Of a stretch of DNA of 64,000 nt, positions 35,401 to 43,939 are shown piece by piece. The notes under the pieces are model-generated. The model ran no database searches. It was not told the origin of the DNA and saw nothing but the letters and a program-made list of their open reading frames with translations. Source of the DNA: Roseateles violae (GTDB lineage Bacteria; Pseudomonadota; Gammaproteobacteria; Burkholderiales; Burkholderiaceae_C); NCBI RefSeq assembly GCF_030410485.1, contig NZ_JAUHHC010000001.1, forward strand, positions 62,001-126,000, given 5' to 3'. Position 1 is the stretch's first letter; each line of letters opens with the position of its first letter. The position numbers and the translations under genes were made by a program.

Positions 35401-37491
35401 CTTGTCTTCGGTGGGTTCGCCGTAGATGGCGTTCAGCCACAGCGAGACCTCGGCAAGCTCCACGGCCACCGGGTTCAAGTCCACACCGAAGACGTTGCGG
35501 TCGGCCAGCACCATGCGGACCTTCTGCAGTTCCTGCGGGTACTCGTCGTGGGGGATGCGCTTGCCTTCCTCCTGCTGCTTGCGCTCCAGGTAGGCGTCGG
35601 CCAGCTGGTTCACAGCCTCGTTCAAGAAGGCCGCGCTGCCCATGGCGGGCTCGCAGACGGTGAGGGTGAGGATGTCGTCGGCCTTCTGGACGCGGCCGTT
35701 CTCTGGGGCGAGCAGCTCCTTGAGCGCGTACTTCACCAGGCACTGAGTAAGCACCTGCGGGGTGTAGTAGCTGGCGCTCTTCTGCCGGTCTCGCCCGGCC
35801 AGGCGGTAGATGAAGCTGCCCTTGGGATGCATGCGCAGCTTGCGGTGGCCGGACTCGGTGAGGTCGTAGACCTTCTCATCGTCCTTGTACTCGTCGATGC
35901 GGCTGCGAGGGACGAACCAGGCGTTCTCTAGCAGGTCGGCATCGCTCTCCTTGGCGCGGGACTTGGTGCTGCTTTCGTCGTCGGCATCGCCGTCTTCGTC
36001 GCCATCGTCATCGGCCGTCGCGCGGGCCTTCTTCGGAGCGGGCTTGACCTCGTAGAGGTCTTCCTCGGCAAAGAAGCCCCGGTAGCTGAGCAGGGCCTCG
36101 TACACGGCACCCAGCTGGTTGATGGACAGCAGCTGGTAACTGACCCGGCCGCTGCGACGGCCCTTGCCCTGGCCCTTGCTGAGCGAAAGCAGCCGGACGA
36201 CCTTCTGCCAGACCTCGTTGGGAAACTGCACCTTGCTGAGAAGCGGCATGGCGCTGTCGTCGAACAGGCGGCTGTCTAGCGGGGCAAGCGCGAAAGTGTC
36301 TTTGGCACCCGGGGTGCCGCCGTGAAGTTCGGGCTGCGCGCTGACGCCATAGCCCTGGGACACAAGCTTGAACAGGCGGCGCAGGGAGATGTCGAAGTAT
36401 TTGCCCTCGCGCGACTGCGGCGTGGGCAGGGGTTGCAGCTCCAGGTCGCGCAGGCTCTCCAGGCTGTAACCCCGGAGGTAGACCTCGCTCTTTTGGATGG
36501 GCACGTAACCAAGCTCGGGCCGTGCCTCGATGTAGAACATGAACAGCAGCCGATATACCATGCGCAGGCTTTCCAGGCTGAGCTGCGCCGCATCCAGCTT
36601 GTACTGGCCGGTGTAGATGCTCTTCTTGCTGCCGCTGGCCTGTTCGTCCAACCGGCGAGCGGCTTCGTTGCCCAGCAGCTCGATGGCCTCGCGCAGTGCG
36701 TACTTCAGGCTCTCGCTGACGCTGAAGGCGTTGGCATGAGCGCGTTCGTCCAGCCGCTCCAGCAGGCTGCTGCCCTCGCCGGGGGCCAGGCAGTCCTTGT
36801 GCAGCAGCACCGCGCAGGCCTTGAGCGTGTCGGCGTCTTTGCGGTCGAGGATGTCCGCCCAGGTGAAGCGCAGGGCGCGGTTGTTTGGCCACTTGTAACG
36901 GTCCAGTAGCAGCCAATCGTCCAGGCCGAGCAGCAGGACGTAACGAGGCGGCTGGTCAGCGCCGAAGACGGCATCGGACAGCAGGTCGGCCCAGGTTTCA
37001 CCGGCCAGGTCCCTTGGCACACTGCCGTTGCAGTAGTGGAACGACAGTAGTTGGTGGTCCAGCAGGTCTTCACCTTCAGCGCCCGGCTGGTAGGCCGGGA
37101 TGATGGCTAAGCGCTGGCCCTGAACCTGCCAGACCGGGAGCGGGGAGCCGGTCACGAACTCTTCAGTCGCCAGCTCTTTGGGCGCAGACGGGTAACCGAG
37201 TGCCTGCAGCAGGCCCGACTGCATTTGTGCGAAGGCGTGCCAGCGCTCATTGGGCTCATGCGCACGCTGTACCTGGCCGCGCAGCGCGAACCAACGCTGG
37301 GCCCAGGACTGCAGGCGCTTGGGCGGCGCGCGGTGGGCGTCGTCGCCAGCGTGCTTGGCCTCTGCAGCGTCCCAAGCGTCCAGGCGCTCCTTGACGTCGT
37401 TCTTGAAGACTTCAGCCAGGTAGTGGTGGCTGTAGAACTCGTTCTCGTTTGTGATGCCGGCGAAGGTTTGAACGGCTTCCAGGACAGGCAT
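32404..37491 (-). CDS. Eco57I-class N6-adenine DNA methyltransferase (DrmMI-like)
   Basis: A 1695-residue protein centred on an amino-methyltransferase domain: SASYYTPQVLTQCLVKYAL (about 575-594), SAM motif I CEPAMGSAAFLNEA (about 615) and catalytic NPPW in LILGNPPWLKVEW (about 1018). A long helical N-terminal region and a large C-terminal target-recognition region flank it, with a charged DDDGDEDGDADDESS linker near 500. No nuclease motif is evident, so it may only modify, marking self DNA for the helicase partners. It begins 2 bp after the SNF2 gene stop. Size and operon position match the adenine methylase of class 1 DISARM-like systems. Confidence 0.9.
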   Translation of the reverse strand: MPVLEAVQTFAGITNENEFYSHHYLAEVFKNDVKERLDAWDAAEAKHAGDDAHRAPPKRLQSWAQRWFALRGQVQRAHEPNERWHAFAQMQSGLLQALGYPSAPKELATEEFVTGSPLPVWQVQGQRLAIIPAYQPGAEGEDLLDHQLLSFHYCNGSVPRDLAGETWADLLSDAVFGADQPPRYVLLLGLDDWLLLDRYKWPNNRALRFTWADILDRKDADTLKACAVLLHKDCLAPGEGSSLLERLDERAHANAFSVSESLKYALREAIELLGNEAARRLDEQASGSKKSIYTGQYKLDAAQLSLESLRMVYRLLFMFYIEARPELGYVPIQKSEVYLRGYSLESLRDLELQPLPTPQSREGKYFDISLRRLFKLVSQGYGVSAQPELHGGTPGAKDTFALAPLDSRLFDDSAMPLLSKVQFPNEVWQKVVRLLSLSKGQGKGRRSGRVSYQLLSINQLGAVYEALLSYRGFFAEEDLYEVKPAPKKARATADDDGDEDGDADDESSTKSRAKESDADLLENAWFVPRSRIDEYKDDEKVYDLTESGHRKLRMHPKGSFIYRLAGRDRQKSASYYTPQVLTQCLVKYALKELLAPENGRVQKADDILTLTVCEPAMGSAAFLNEAVNQLADAYLERKQQEEGKRIPHDEYPQELQKVRMVLADRNVFGVDLNPVAVELAEVSLWLNAIYGEPTEDKDGNPLPLKPARVPWFGYQLFAGNSLIGARRQVFHATSVIKGAKPAWHEEPPRKVNLAEPRRPDEIWHFLLPDPGMADYGDKDAKKLYPDDFERLKKWRKAFNAPLEQHEVARLQQLSAKVEELWIEHTQALARDRAKTEDPLDIWPHQNSHDGEQSPLSRAQKEDVRRQGLLNEDGDLATPFRRLKLVMDYWCALWFWPMTESDRLPSREAWWMEVGAILEGNVVDLTPQGSLELLPAKEEPQLLVPEVQPTLAGFEVQLTLQQPAEQPNLHDRFGQLRIKKLREHFPRVAVVEGIASRRRFMHWELCFADVLIQRGGFDLILGNPPWLKVEWNEAGVLGEFNPLFAIRAFSANELTKAREQAFARHTGLQVAWTAELEEAEGTQNSLNAVQNYPLLKGVQTNLYKCFMPLAWGLNGAKGVTGLLHPEGPYDDPKGGGLREAMYRRLRRHFGFVNELQLFAEVDHHTKYSVNIYGAQRSAPAFDQLANLFTPTTVDTCYQHDGNGVVGGYKNEAGQWNTAGHAQRIVRADEAALAVFAQLYDEPGTSALRARLPAIHAQTLSSVLAKLAAWPLRLADLGDGYYSTVMFDETYSQRDGTLVRRPPGDNAFPKTPEDWVLSGPHFFVGTPLNKTPMNRCVASNHYDVLDLSSIPDDYLPRTNYRPMEDSAEYARRLPVAKLSGVSAGPHSARYRLANREMLNQTAERTFHVALIPPGVSHVHTVLSHAFQDNKQLCAALTFFASLVADFRVKSTGAGHANLSFVGQLPIAKQWMPSAFARALSLNCLTTHFAPLWEQVYDVEFAEQRWSQSINPRLPQDFWSGLTSTWARHCALRSDYARRMALVETDVLVAQAIGLTLDELLLIYRVQFPVMQGYERDTWYDINGRIVFTNSKGLVGVGLPRKGGSKTPKARIQASDGKTRDGNFGWDDLWTYADTPEGGQPKVPDGTVVTQWVTDDTLPGGPRTVERRYVAPFVRANREDDYRIAWAFFEAEREGSLQ

Positions 37492-37493
37492 GG

Positions 37494-40430
37494 TCAGGCT
37501 CCGGCAGCTTGTGGGTGGCAGACCCCGGCGAGCACCTGAATCCAGGGCTGCGGCTCGGTGGTGAGGGTGTCACGCACCCACTGGCGGTAGTCGTCGAAGA
37601 CGCGATTGATTTGCTGGCTGCGCTGCTCGAAGCGACCGCGCTTGACGGTTTCGAGCTGCTTCTCCAAGTCCAGCTGAAGCTGCTCAACCTGGCGGCCTTG
37701 CAGGCGCTCCAGTTCCGCCAGCGTGCCTTCCAGCCGCTGATTAAGTTGCGCCGCGAAGGCTTGCTGGCGCTCCAACATGTGCTGGTGCATGCGTTGCACG
37801 GCGGCGGGGAGCGCCTGTTGCATCAACCCTTGGAGCGCGGCCAGACCGTCGGTGTAACCACGATTGGGCAGACCGCCTGCGCGGATGCCCGCCCTGGCGA
37901 TGAAGGCATCAAAGTCCTCAAGTTGGAAGGCTGCTTCGCCGACCCGGCTGGCCACCTGCCATTCGACCAGCAGGGGCTGGCCTTTGCGATTGGGCACCAG
38001 GCTCATCAGGATGAAGGCCTGCTCGTTTGGGGCCAGCTTCTGGCTTTGCAACAGAGGCGCGGTGTGCCGGCCGAAGTGGGTGAGCACGCGGTCGCCCAGC
38101 CATTCCATGATGGGGTGCTGCGGCCAGAGGTAGTGGAGCTGCGGCCAGGTGTCTTGCTCTTGGCGTGCCTGGCGAGCTGTCTCAATGGCGGCCGCCATGC
38201 GCTTGGGGTCGGCACATAGCGAGTAATGGTCGTTGTCGGCCTGGACCTCTCGCGGAAGCTGCTTGAGGCGGTCCTGAAGGTCACGTGGCGCCGTGAGCGC
38301 GATGACCTTCTCGCCGTCGTGCGGTGTCCACTGGCACAAGGTCTGGCCCTGGTTCAGCTGGGTCAACGCGGTATTGGCGTAGTGGTAGTCGCTGTCGAAC
38401 AGCGAGGCCGGCTCGTTGATTTTCTGGAGGCTGCTAGGGGCGACCGGCTCCGGCGCAGTGGCTGCGGCGTCGCCTCCACCAAAGAGCTGCATCAGCCAAT
38501 CGCCCTCGTTGTCGGAGTCGTCGGCGCCGGCCCGTTCCAGCTTGGCTTCCACGGCCTCGGGGGCTAGGCCTTGGGCCATGAAGTCCGAAACCTTCTCGGC
38601 TTCCTTCTCGGGGTCATAGACGTTCAGGAAAGCCGAGGGGTCGCCGAGGTTCAGGTAGGCCTGTTCGTCCTTGGCTTGGAGGATTTCAAGAATGCGCAGG
38701 TCGCCGCGAATCCGGTCGGTCACCGTCTCGGTGAACAGGTAGACGATTTGCGGCTGGTGCTTTTGGCCGTAACGGTCCACGCGGCCATTGCGCTGCTGGA
38801 AGACCATCAGCGACCAGGGCAGGTCGAAGTGGACCAGCCGGTGGCAGAAGTAGTGGAGGTTCAGGCCTTCACTGGCAACGTCGGAGCAGAGGAGGACGCG
38901 GATGGGGTCGTCCAAGCGGCCGAAGCGGTCGACCAGCTCCTGCTGGTCGGTGTCGGACATCTGTCCATGGAGGACGGCGACCTGGTTGGGCTTGAGCTTG
39001 AGGTCGGCGCATACCTGGCGCTCCAGCCAGCGCAGGGTTTCGATGCGCTCTGAGAAGACGACGAGACGGTCGGCCGGGTCTTGGCGGGTCCAGCCGAACT
39101 CGGATGCACGGAGCTGCTCTAGCAGTCGCTGGTACTTGCTGAATGAGGCGGCAGAGGGGTCGCCGACGATGGCCTGCAAGGCGTCGGCGAAGACGCGCAG
39201 GCCGTCCACCTCTTGCTGCTCCTCGGGTGTCGCGTTGGGTTTCTCGGTCAGCAGCTTGATGCGCTTCTGGGTCGATTCCAGGGCAGCAGCCGGACTGGAG
39301 AACAGGGCCTTCTGCATGCCGACGCGCTGCAGCTCTTGCTGGCGGCCCGCCTTGTGTTGGCCGCCTTGGGTGAAGGGAATGGCAAGCAGGGCGCGGTAGG
39401 CCGCCTCTTCGTGCGCACTGGCGGGCTTGCGCAAGCGCACAGTGTTGCGCTCCTGGAAGTCGGACTGGACCTGGTCCTTGATGTCCTTCTTGAAGCGACG
39501 GATGACCAGGCCCTTGTTACGGAAGTCGTCCGGGGTGTAGTGGTCCGGGTCGGAGATGGCCGTCGGGTCCAACAGGCTCATCAAGGACGCGAAGCTGCGG
39601 GCCGAGCCGTCGTGCGGCGTGGCCGACAGCAGCATCAGGGTGTCGGAGCGGTTGGACAGTAGTCGCGCCAGGCGGGCGCGGCGTGACAGGCCGGATTCGC
39701 CTGCACGCGCCGCCACGTTGTGGCACTCGTCGATGACGATGATGTCCCACCAAGCGTTCTCAAGATAGTTTCTGTACTCCAGGTTGTTCTTGAGGGTGTC
39801 GATGGAGATGATGCTGCGGTCGAAGTAGTTGAAGGGGTTGTGGTTGGCGGGGATGCGGTTGCGCACCCGTGCCAGGCCCACGGAGTCCAGGCGAACCAGC
39901 GGGATGGAGAAGCGGCTCCACCATTCCTTCTGGAACTGGGTGAGCATGGCTTTCTGGGTGACCACTAGGATGCGCTTGCCGCGACCACGCTGAATCAGCT
40001 CGGTGGCGAGGATGCCGGCCTCCAGCGTTTTGCCCAGGCCCACGGCATCGGCAATGAGGATGCGAGAGCGCGGCTGGCGCAGCGCCTGCAGGGCGGGGTC
40101 GAGCTGGTAGGGCACAAGGTTCATGACCCCGCGATGGCCCAAGTGGATGCGCTCGTCGTTGGCCACGCTGCGCCGGCGCATGCTTTCCAGAAACAGCACC
40201 GATGCGTTATAGGTCGGGCTGGCGTCCGGCTCCAGCCTAGTCTTGGCGGGGTCGAGGACCTCGATGGCGTCTTCCAACGAGGTCAAAAAAAGCGCCGTTT
40301 GACCACGGACCAGGTCGGATATGCCGTCGCAGGTCAGCAACCAGCCACCATCGGTAGCCGGGTCTACACGGCGGACAAGCCATTCTTCATCTCGGATGAC
40401 CGCTCGGGCACCCGGGGCAATTGGAAGCAT
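37494..40430 (-). CDS. SNF2-family helicase (DrmD-like)
   Basis: A 978-residue Swi2/Snf2 ATPase. Seen: Walker A ADAVGLGKTLEAG (about 127-139), DEAH-type box VIDECHNVA (about 232-240), motif III LLSATPHDG, and C-terminal helicase motifs LLCSDVASEGLNLHYF and QQRNGRVDRYGQ (about 550). The start at MLPIAPG is preferred: it follows GGGAG, and the extra 23 upstream codons overlap the region of the RHH stop and are Arg-rich. DrmD is the SNF2 helicase of class 1 DISARM, and the adjacent adenine methylase fits. Second gene of the operon, 19 bp after the RHH gene. Confidence 0.9.
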   Translation of the reverse strand: MLPIAPGARAVIRDEEWLVRRVDPATDGGWLLTCDGISDLVRGQTALFLTSLEDAIEVLDPAKTRLEPDASPTYNASVLFLESMRRRSVANDERIHLGHRGVMNLVPYQLDPALQALRQPRSRILIADAVGLGKTLEAGILATELIQRGRGKRILVVTQKAMLTQFQKEWWSRFSIPLVRLDSVGLARVRNRIPANHNPFNYFDRSIISIDTLKNNLEYRNYLENAWWDIIVIDECHNVAARAGESGLSRRARLARLLSNRSDTLMLLSATPHDGSARSFASLMSLLDPTAISDPDHYTPDDFRNKGLVIRRFKKDIKDQVQSDFQERNTVRLRKPASAHEEAAYRALLAIPFTQGGQHKAGRQQELQRVGMQKALFSSPAAALESTQKRIKLLTEKPNATPEEQQEVDGLRVFADALQAIVGDPSAASFSKYQRLLEQLRASEFGWTRQDPADRLVVFSERIETLRWLERQVCADLKLKPNQVAVLHGQMSDTDQQELVDRFGRLDDPIRVLLCSDVASEGLNLHYFCHRLVHFDLPWSLMVFQQRNGRVDRYGQKHQPQIVYLFTETVTDRIRGDLRILEILQAKDEQAYLNLGDPSAFLNVYDPEKEAEKVSDFMAQGLAPEAVEAKLERAGADDSDNEGDWLMQLFGGGDAAATAPEPVAPSSLQKINEPASLFDSDYHYANTALTQLNQGQTLCQWTPHDGEKVIALTAPRDLQDRLKQLPREVQADNDHYSLCADPKRMAAAIETARQARQEQDTWPQLHYLWPQHPIMEWLGDRVLTHFGRHTAPLLQSQKLAPNEQAFILMSLVPNRKGQPLLVEWQVASRVGEAAFQLEDFDAFIARAGIRAGGLPNRGYTDGLAALQGLMQQALPAAVQRMHQHMLERQQAFAAQLNQRLEGTLAELERLQGRQVEQLQLDLEKQLETVKRGRFEQRSQQINRVFDDYRQWVRDTLTTEPQPWIQVLAGVCHPQAAGA

Positions 40431-40449
40431 CTTGTTGTTCTCCCTGCGT

Positions 40450-40653
40450 CTACTTCGTTTTATTCGCGCTTGTCGTTGGCTCGTTCCGCTCTGCAACACC
40501 CACTCTTAGGTCGTGCTGTTTGCAGTAGTCCAGTATCAAAACTTCGAGCATGTTTGACAGCGTTCGGCGCTCACGCTCGGAGGCCAAGCGGAGCAGTTCC
40601 TTCATTTCTGGCGTCATACGAAGGTTGATGGCCTCAGTCTTCCGTTGACTCAT
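40450..40653 (-). CDS. Ribbon-helix-helix repressor, first gene of the defence operon
   Basis: A 67-residue protein: basic beta-strand TEAINLRMTPEMKELL followed by two helices (ASERERRTLSNMLEVLILDY), the CopG/Arc-type ribbon-helix-helix pattern, with a short charged tail. The start MSQRKTE is chosen because the fold begins there; an ATG 18 bp upstream is possible. Only 30 bp upstream lies a perfect TGTACA palindrome over the predicted -10 box, so this protein very likely represses its own operon. A lone regulator that shuts down a defence operon limits autotoxicity or opens the system on entry to a new host (inference). Confidence 0.8.
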   Translation of the reverse strand: MSQRKTEAINLRMTPEMKELLRLASERERRTLSNMLEVLILDYCKQHDLRVGVAERNEPTTSANKTK

Positions 40654-40682
40654 AGGGTCACGTCCGTGCATTGTCTTTACGT

Positions 40683-40697
40683 TGTACAGAATGTACA
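40683..40697. promoter_or_regulatory. Operator: TGTACA-GAA-TGTACA inverted repeat
   Basis: A 15-bp site made of two TGTACA hexamers, each itself palindromic, separated by GAA. It lies 30 bp upstream of the RHH start and covers the predicted -10 of the operon promoter. Short symmetric sites of this size are typical RHH dimer or tetramer targets. Binding by the adjacent RHH protein is inferred. Confidence 0.7.
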
Positions 40698-40718
40698 GCG
40701 TTGCGGGTTGATGACCAA
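40690..40718 (-). promoter_or_regulatory. Predicted sigma-70 promoter of the defence operon
   Basis: On the minus strand: -35 TTGGTC (40,718-40,713), a 17-bp spacer, and -10 TACATT (40,695-40,690). The -10 is inside the TGTACA palindrome, so repressor binding would block polymerase. The next gene start on this strand is the RHH ATG at 40,653. Confidence 0.55.
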
Positions 40719-41157
40719 TATCCGTCGCCATGAGCTCATCACATGAGCCAAGCAGCACCGACGGACGAACCGTCCGGTGAAAAGCATGGCAGGCGCTCTC
40801 ACATCCAACCCGGAATAAATCCTGATTCCCTATACCAAGGAATCGCGGGAGTCGGGTGCATCAATCCTCACCCCCAGCGATGCCTCCGGCAAACGACTGG
40901 GGCAAGCACCGTAACGGCGCTTCTTCTCCATTTCATCAACCAAGTCCGCATGGAGATGTCACACGCCGACTCAGTGGCGGCACGGGATGCAGACAGTTTC
41001 CCGTGCCGCTGGAAATAACTCCGCCGTTATCGGCAACCTTCACAGACTGTATATGTTTACCACCCCACCAAGCCACGCCGAATTCGGCGCGTGCTCCGCC
41101 ATTGCCCATCCCGGTTCAGCGCCGGAGAGCGACACACCTCAACCCGCTTCGACAGCG

Positions 41158-43104
41158 ATGACCTACCGTCAACTGCTCGACCACGGCGTCGCGCTCTTCG
41201 ACGCGAACGGAAAGCAGCAGGCAAAGAACATGGCTTCTGCCCTGCGGCTTTGGGTACAGGTGCACGGTTACTCGTTCGATAAGCCGGTTGGAGAAGAGTT
41301 CTCAGTCGACTTCGACAAATTCTTCCTGCGCTTCGGCGACGTAATAGCGGAGCGCCTCGCCAAGCGCACTCAAAGAGACCGGCAAGAGCAGGTGCTGCGA
41401 TGGCGACGTATCGCCGAGGAACTGCGCCGGCGCGACCTCCTACCGGCAACCTTTTCTGACGCATTGCAGCACTGCATAAAAACTTCGCCGCTCACATTGC
41501 GTCAGATTGCGCGGGACAGCGGAATTGGCGCCCACAGCCTGCGCTACTGGGCGGACGGTCGTGGCCAACCACGCGGCGCCGCCGTCACCGAACTGGCAAA
41601 GCTTGAAGCGACGCTTGAGCTGCCCCTTGGAACTCTTTCGCGCCGCTTGCCGCCGGCGCGCCGCACCAGGTACGAACGCGGTGTGGCAAAGAATGACAAG
41701 ACGACCAGTTTCACCAAGATTCGCAAAGCCCAGCTTGCGCGACTCAAGAAACCGTATGCAATGGAATTCTCCTCCGCGCTATCAGCACAGTGGACGGACC
41801 TTCTTCGCTTGAAGACCGACCCGATGCGCGACGAGGCTCGCGCACGGAATACCTGGCGTGTTAAGCCGCTTGAGCGCGTTGGCTCACTCATCAAGCCATG
41901 GATGGTTGTTGATGGTCAGGTGTGCCCTACAGCGGGTGTTCATTGGCAGTTTTTCGCGTCGTACTTAGGCTGGCTTACTCTGCCGCGTCCCGAAGGGCCT
42001 GGAATCCCTCACCCGGAAGCGCAGACCCTTGCGTGGCTAGCCGACCATCAACAAGTGATTGCGTACGCAAAGTGGCGAATCGGCCTTTCCGGCAGAAAGT
42101 TCCATAACGGAGTGAACGTCCTGCTCCAACTGGTGGAGAGCTACCTGAGGGCCCAGACTGGCTTCCTGTGGCTGCGCCCAGAACTCCGCGCGAGCGTGCC
42201 GTCGATGGCTTTGCTTATCGAACAAACGAACGCCGCGAGTTGCTCTGAGACGGCCGCCTGGCAGCGGCATTGCGAACTTGCCCGGCGGGAGCTGCGTGAA
42301 TTTCGCGAGAAGACGGCGGACACGATGGGCATTCGCTTGTCTAGGGACCCAACGGAGCGTCTGGCCACAGTCTTGCATGACGAATTCCCACTCAAAAAGC
42401 TGCTCGAATTCATTGAGACACTGGAGCGGTCGGCTCCGCCGCCTGCGCATCAACGCGACTACTGCGCTTGGATTAGGGACGTGACCCTATGCAGACTGCT
42501 CGTGTCCAATCCGCTCCGTGCCAGTCAGTACGCTGCCATGACGTTCAGGGCGGATGGCTCGGGCAATCTTTATCGCGCAGGCCCTGGTCGTTATTGCCTG
42601 AGGTTTGAACCACAGGACTTCAAGAACGAAAAAGGGGCCGCAAAAGAGAAGTATGAGGTTGAGGTAGATACGTCGGTGGTGCCCTGGATTGACCGCTACC
42701 TTGCCGAGAGTCGGCCGCACATGGTCGATGCGGAAGTGACCGACCGGTTTTTCCTAGCGACTGTCGTCGGTCCCCGAAAGCACAAGGCTTTCCTGGAAGA
42801 GCAAGGGCTGGAGCAACCAAAGGGGTGGAGTGCCCACGGAATCCTCGCCCGCATGAAGACGCTGACATCGACATACATCGAGGGCTGCGCCGGATTCGGG
42901 GGACACGGTTTTCGACACATCATCGCGACGGACCATCTCCGCCGCAATCCGGGCGACTGTCTGACTGTGGCCACGCTCTTGCACGACAAGCTCGAAACCG
43001 TCTTGAAGAACTATGCCCATTTGAAACCGGCAGACGGCTTGCGAGCTCTGTCGATGGGCATCCGCGAGGCAACGGCTCAGCTAGCCGCACAACGCAAGCG
43101 CTAA
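41158..43104 (+). CDS. Tyrosine recombinase-like protein with N-terminal helix-turn-helix
   Basis: A 648-residue protein from the chosen ATG; in-frame starts at 40,987 and 41,053 exist, none with a clear ribosome site. An XRE/MerR-like helix-turn-helix lies about residues 110-145 (LTLRQIARDSGIGAHSLRYW). The C-terminal third has tyrosine-recombinase marks: the first Arg in VSNPLRASQYAAM (about 455), the box GHGFRHIIATDHLRR (about 583-597) and a downstream Tyr in LKNYAHLKP (about 622). The spacing is right but the sequence is far from typical phage integrases. It is divergent from the defence operon with about 500 bp between. It may be a second mobility enzyme or an inverting or regulatory recombinase. 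Confidence 0.7.
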   Translation: MTYRQLLDHGVALFDANGKQQAKNMASALRLWVQVHGYSFDKPVGEEFSVDFDKFFLRFGDVIAERLAKRTQRDRQEQVLRWRRIAEELRRRDLLPATFSDALQHCIKTSPLTLRQIARDSGIGAHSLRYWADGRGQPRGAAVTELAKLEATLELPLGTLSRRLPPARRTRYERGVAKNDKTTSFTKIRKAQLARLKKPYAMEFSSALSAQWTDLLRLKTDPMRDEARARNTWRVKPLERVGSLIKPWMVVDGQVCPTAGVHWQFFASYLGWLTLPRPEGPGIPHPEAQTLAWLADHQQVIAYAKWRIGLSGRKFHNGVNVLLQLVESYLRAQTGFLWLRPELRASVPSMALLIEQTNAASCSETAAWQRHCELARRELREFREKTADTMGIRLSRDPTERLATVLHDEFPLKKLLEFIETLERSAPPPAHQRDYCAWIRDVTLCRLLVSNPLRASQYAAMTFRADGSGNLYRAGPGRYCLRFEPQDFKNEKGAAKEKYEVEVDTSVVPWIDRYLAESRPHMVDAEVTDRFFLATVVGPRKHKAFLEEQGLEQPKGWSAHGILARMKTLTSTYIEGCAGFGGHGFRHIIATDHLRRNPGDCLTVATLLHDKLETVLKNYAHLKPADGLRALSMGIREATAQLAAQRKR

Positions 43105-43251
43105 GCGCGGTCAAGGAAAGATTGGACGCGGTCATCGAGTGATGACCGCACCTCGTCGTCGCAGGTCAGTCGTGAAGAGGTAGATAAGCAAAATCTCAGG
43201 CGGCCCAAATCGCTCTCTATACGAAGTCCCTAGGCCATTCCAAAGGACTTT

Positions 43252-43908
43252 ATGAAAGCGCTTTTTCACGCCATCCAGACGGCGAACCTTCTCCGAAACG
43301 CCCGCATCGGCGGCATCATCGCGCCGGACCAACTGCGCTCCGAACTCGGGGCCGTCAAGGAACTTCCGCCCATCGCAAATTTCGCCATCGAGGCATCCGT
43401 CCCCAATTGGCTCATCGAGAAGTTGGACCCTCGCCTTCCGATGGCCCCGCACTACCAAGTGTTCCCGACACTGGACCGACGGGACGTGTTACTGCTGGCG
43501 ACACTGCAGTGTGCCAACGTGCAGCTGCGGTGCGTCATGCAGCTCAGTGACCCAAAAGTGCAGGATTTTTTATCGGACGCGCTCGACCAGGGTCTCTTCA
43601 CCGTGCTTTTCTATATCGAGAACACGAAGCAGAACGCCGTATTGGGTGTGCCCTTCGACTTGGCCGACCCACAGGCGCTGCGCAGGCACATGAAGGAAGC
43701 CAAGCGCTGCTCTGACGGCCTGGCGCCGGCGGTCCAGCTCACCAACTTGGCGAGCCATACCCTGTTTCAGCCAAGCCTCATCGCAGGCCACACCGTCGAT
43801 GACGTCGTGGCCATCCTTGCGGGTACTCCGACTGCGCAAGAGGTTAATGCTGCATTGGGCGAGGAGCCCCAGGACCCCACAGGCGCTAGCCGCACTTCGC
43901 TCCACTGA
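43252..43908 (+). CDS. Uncharacterised island protein, 218 residues
   Basis: Preceded by AAAGGA, and followed by a strong terminator. No signal peptide or transmembrane segment. The protein contains alternating beta-rich segments (DVLLLATLQCANVQLRCVMQ, then GLFTVLFYIENTKQNAVLGV), suggesting a compact alpha/beta fold, but I recognise no family. The single-gene unit with its own terminator in the variable part of the island suggests an independent accessory or defence-related gene. Confidence 0.65.
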   Translation: MKALFHAIQTANLLRNARIGGIIAPDQLRSELGAVKELPPIANFAIEASVPNWLIEKLDPRLPMAPHYQVFPTLDRRDVLLLATLQCANVQLRCVMQLSDPKVQDFLSDALDQGLFTVLFYIENTKQNAVLGVPFDLADPQALRRHMKEAKRCSDGLAPAVQLTNLASHTLFQPSLIAGHTVDDVVAILAGTPTAQEVNAALGEEPQDPTGASRTSLH

Positions 43909-43939
43909 GGACTCGTAGGCCCATCCAGGGGTCATTCAT

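Noticed and set aside
22448-40653. Straight assignment to class 1 DISARM
   Set aside because: No separate drmA, drmB (DUF1998 alone) or drmC (PLD) is present. The helicase is a single DruE-like giant, and HAM1, SIR2 and RelE-UvrD genes are additional.
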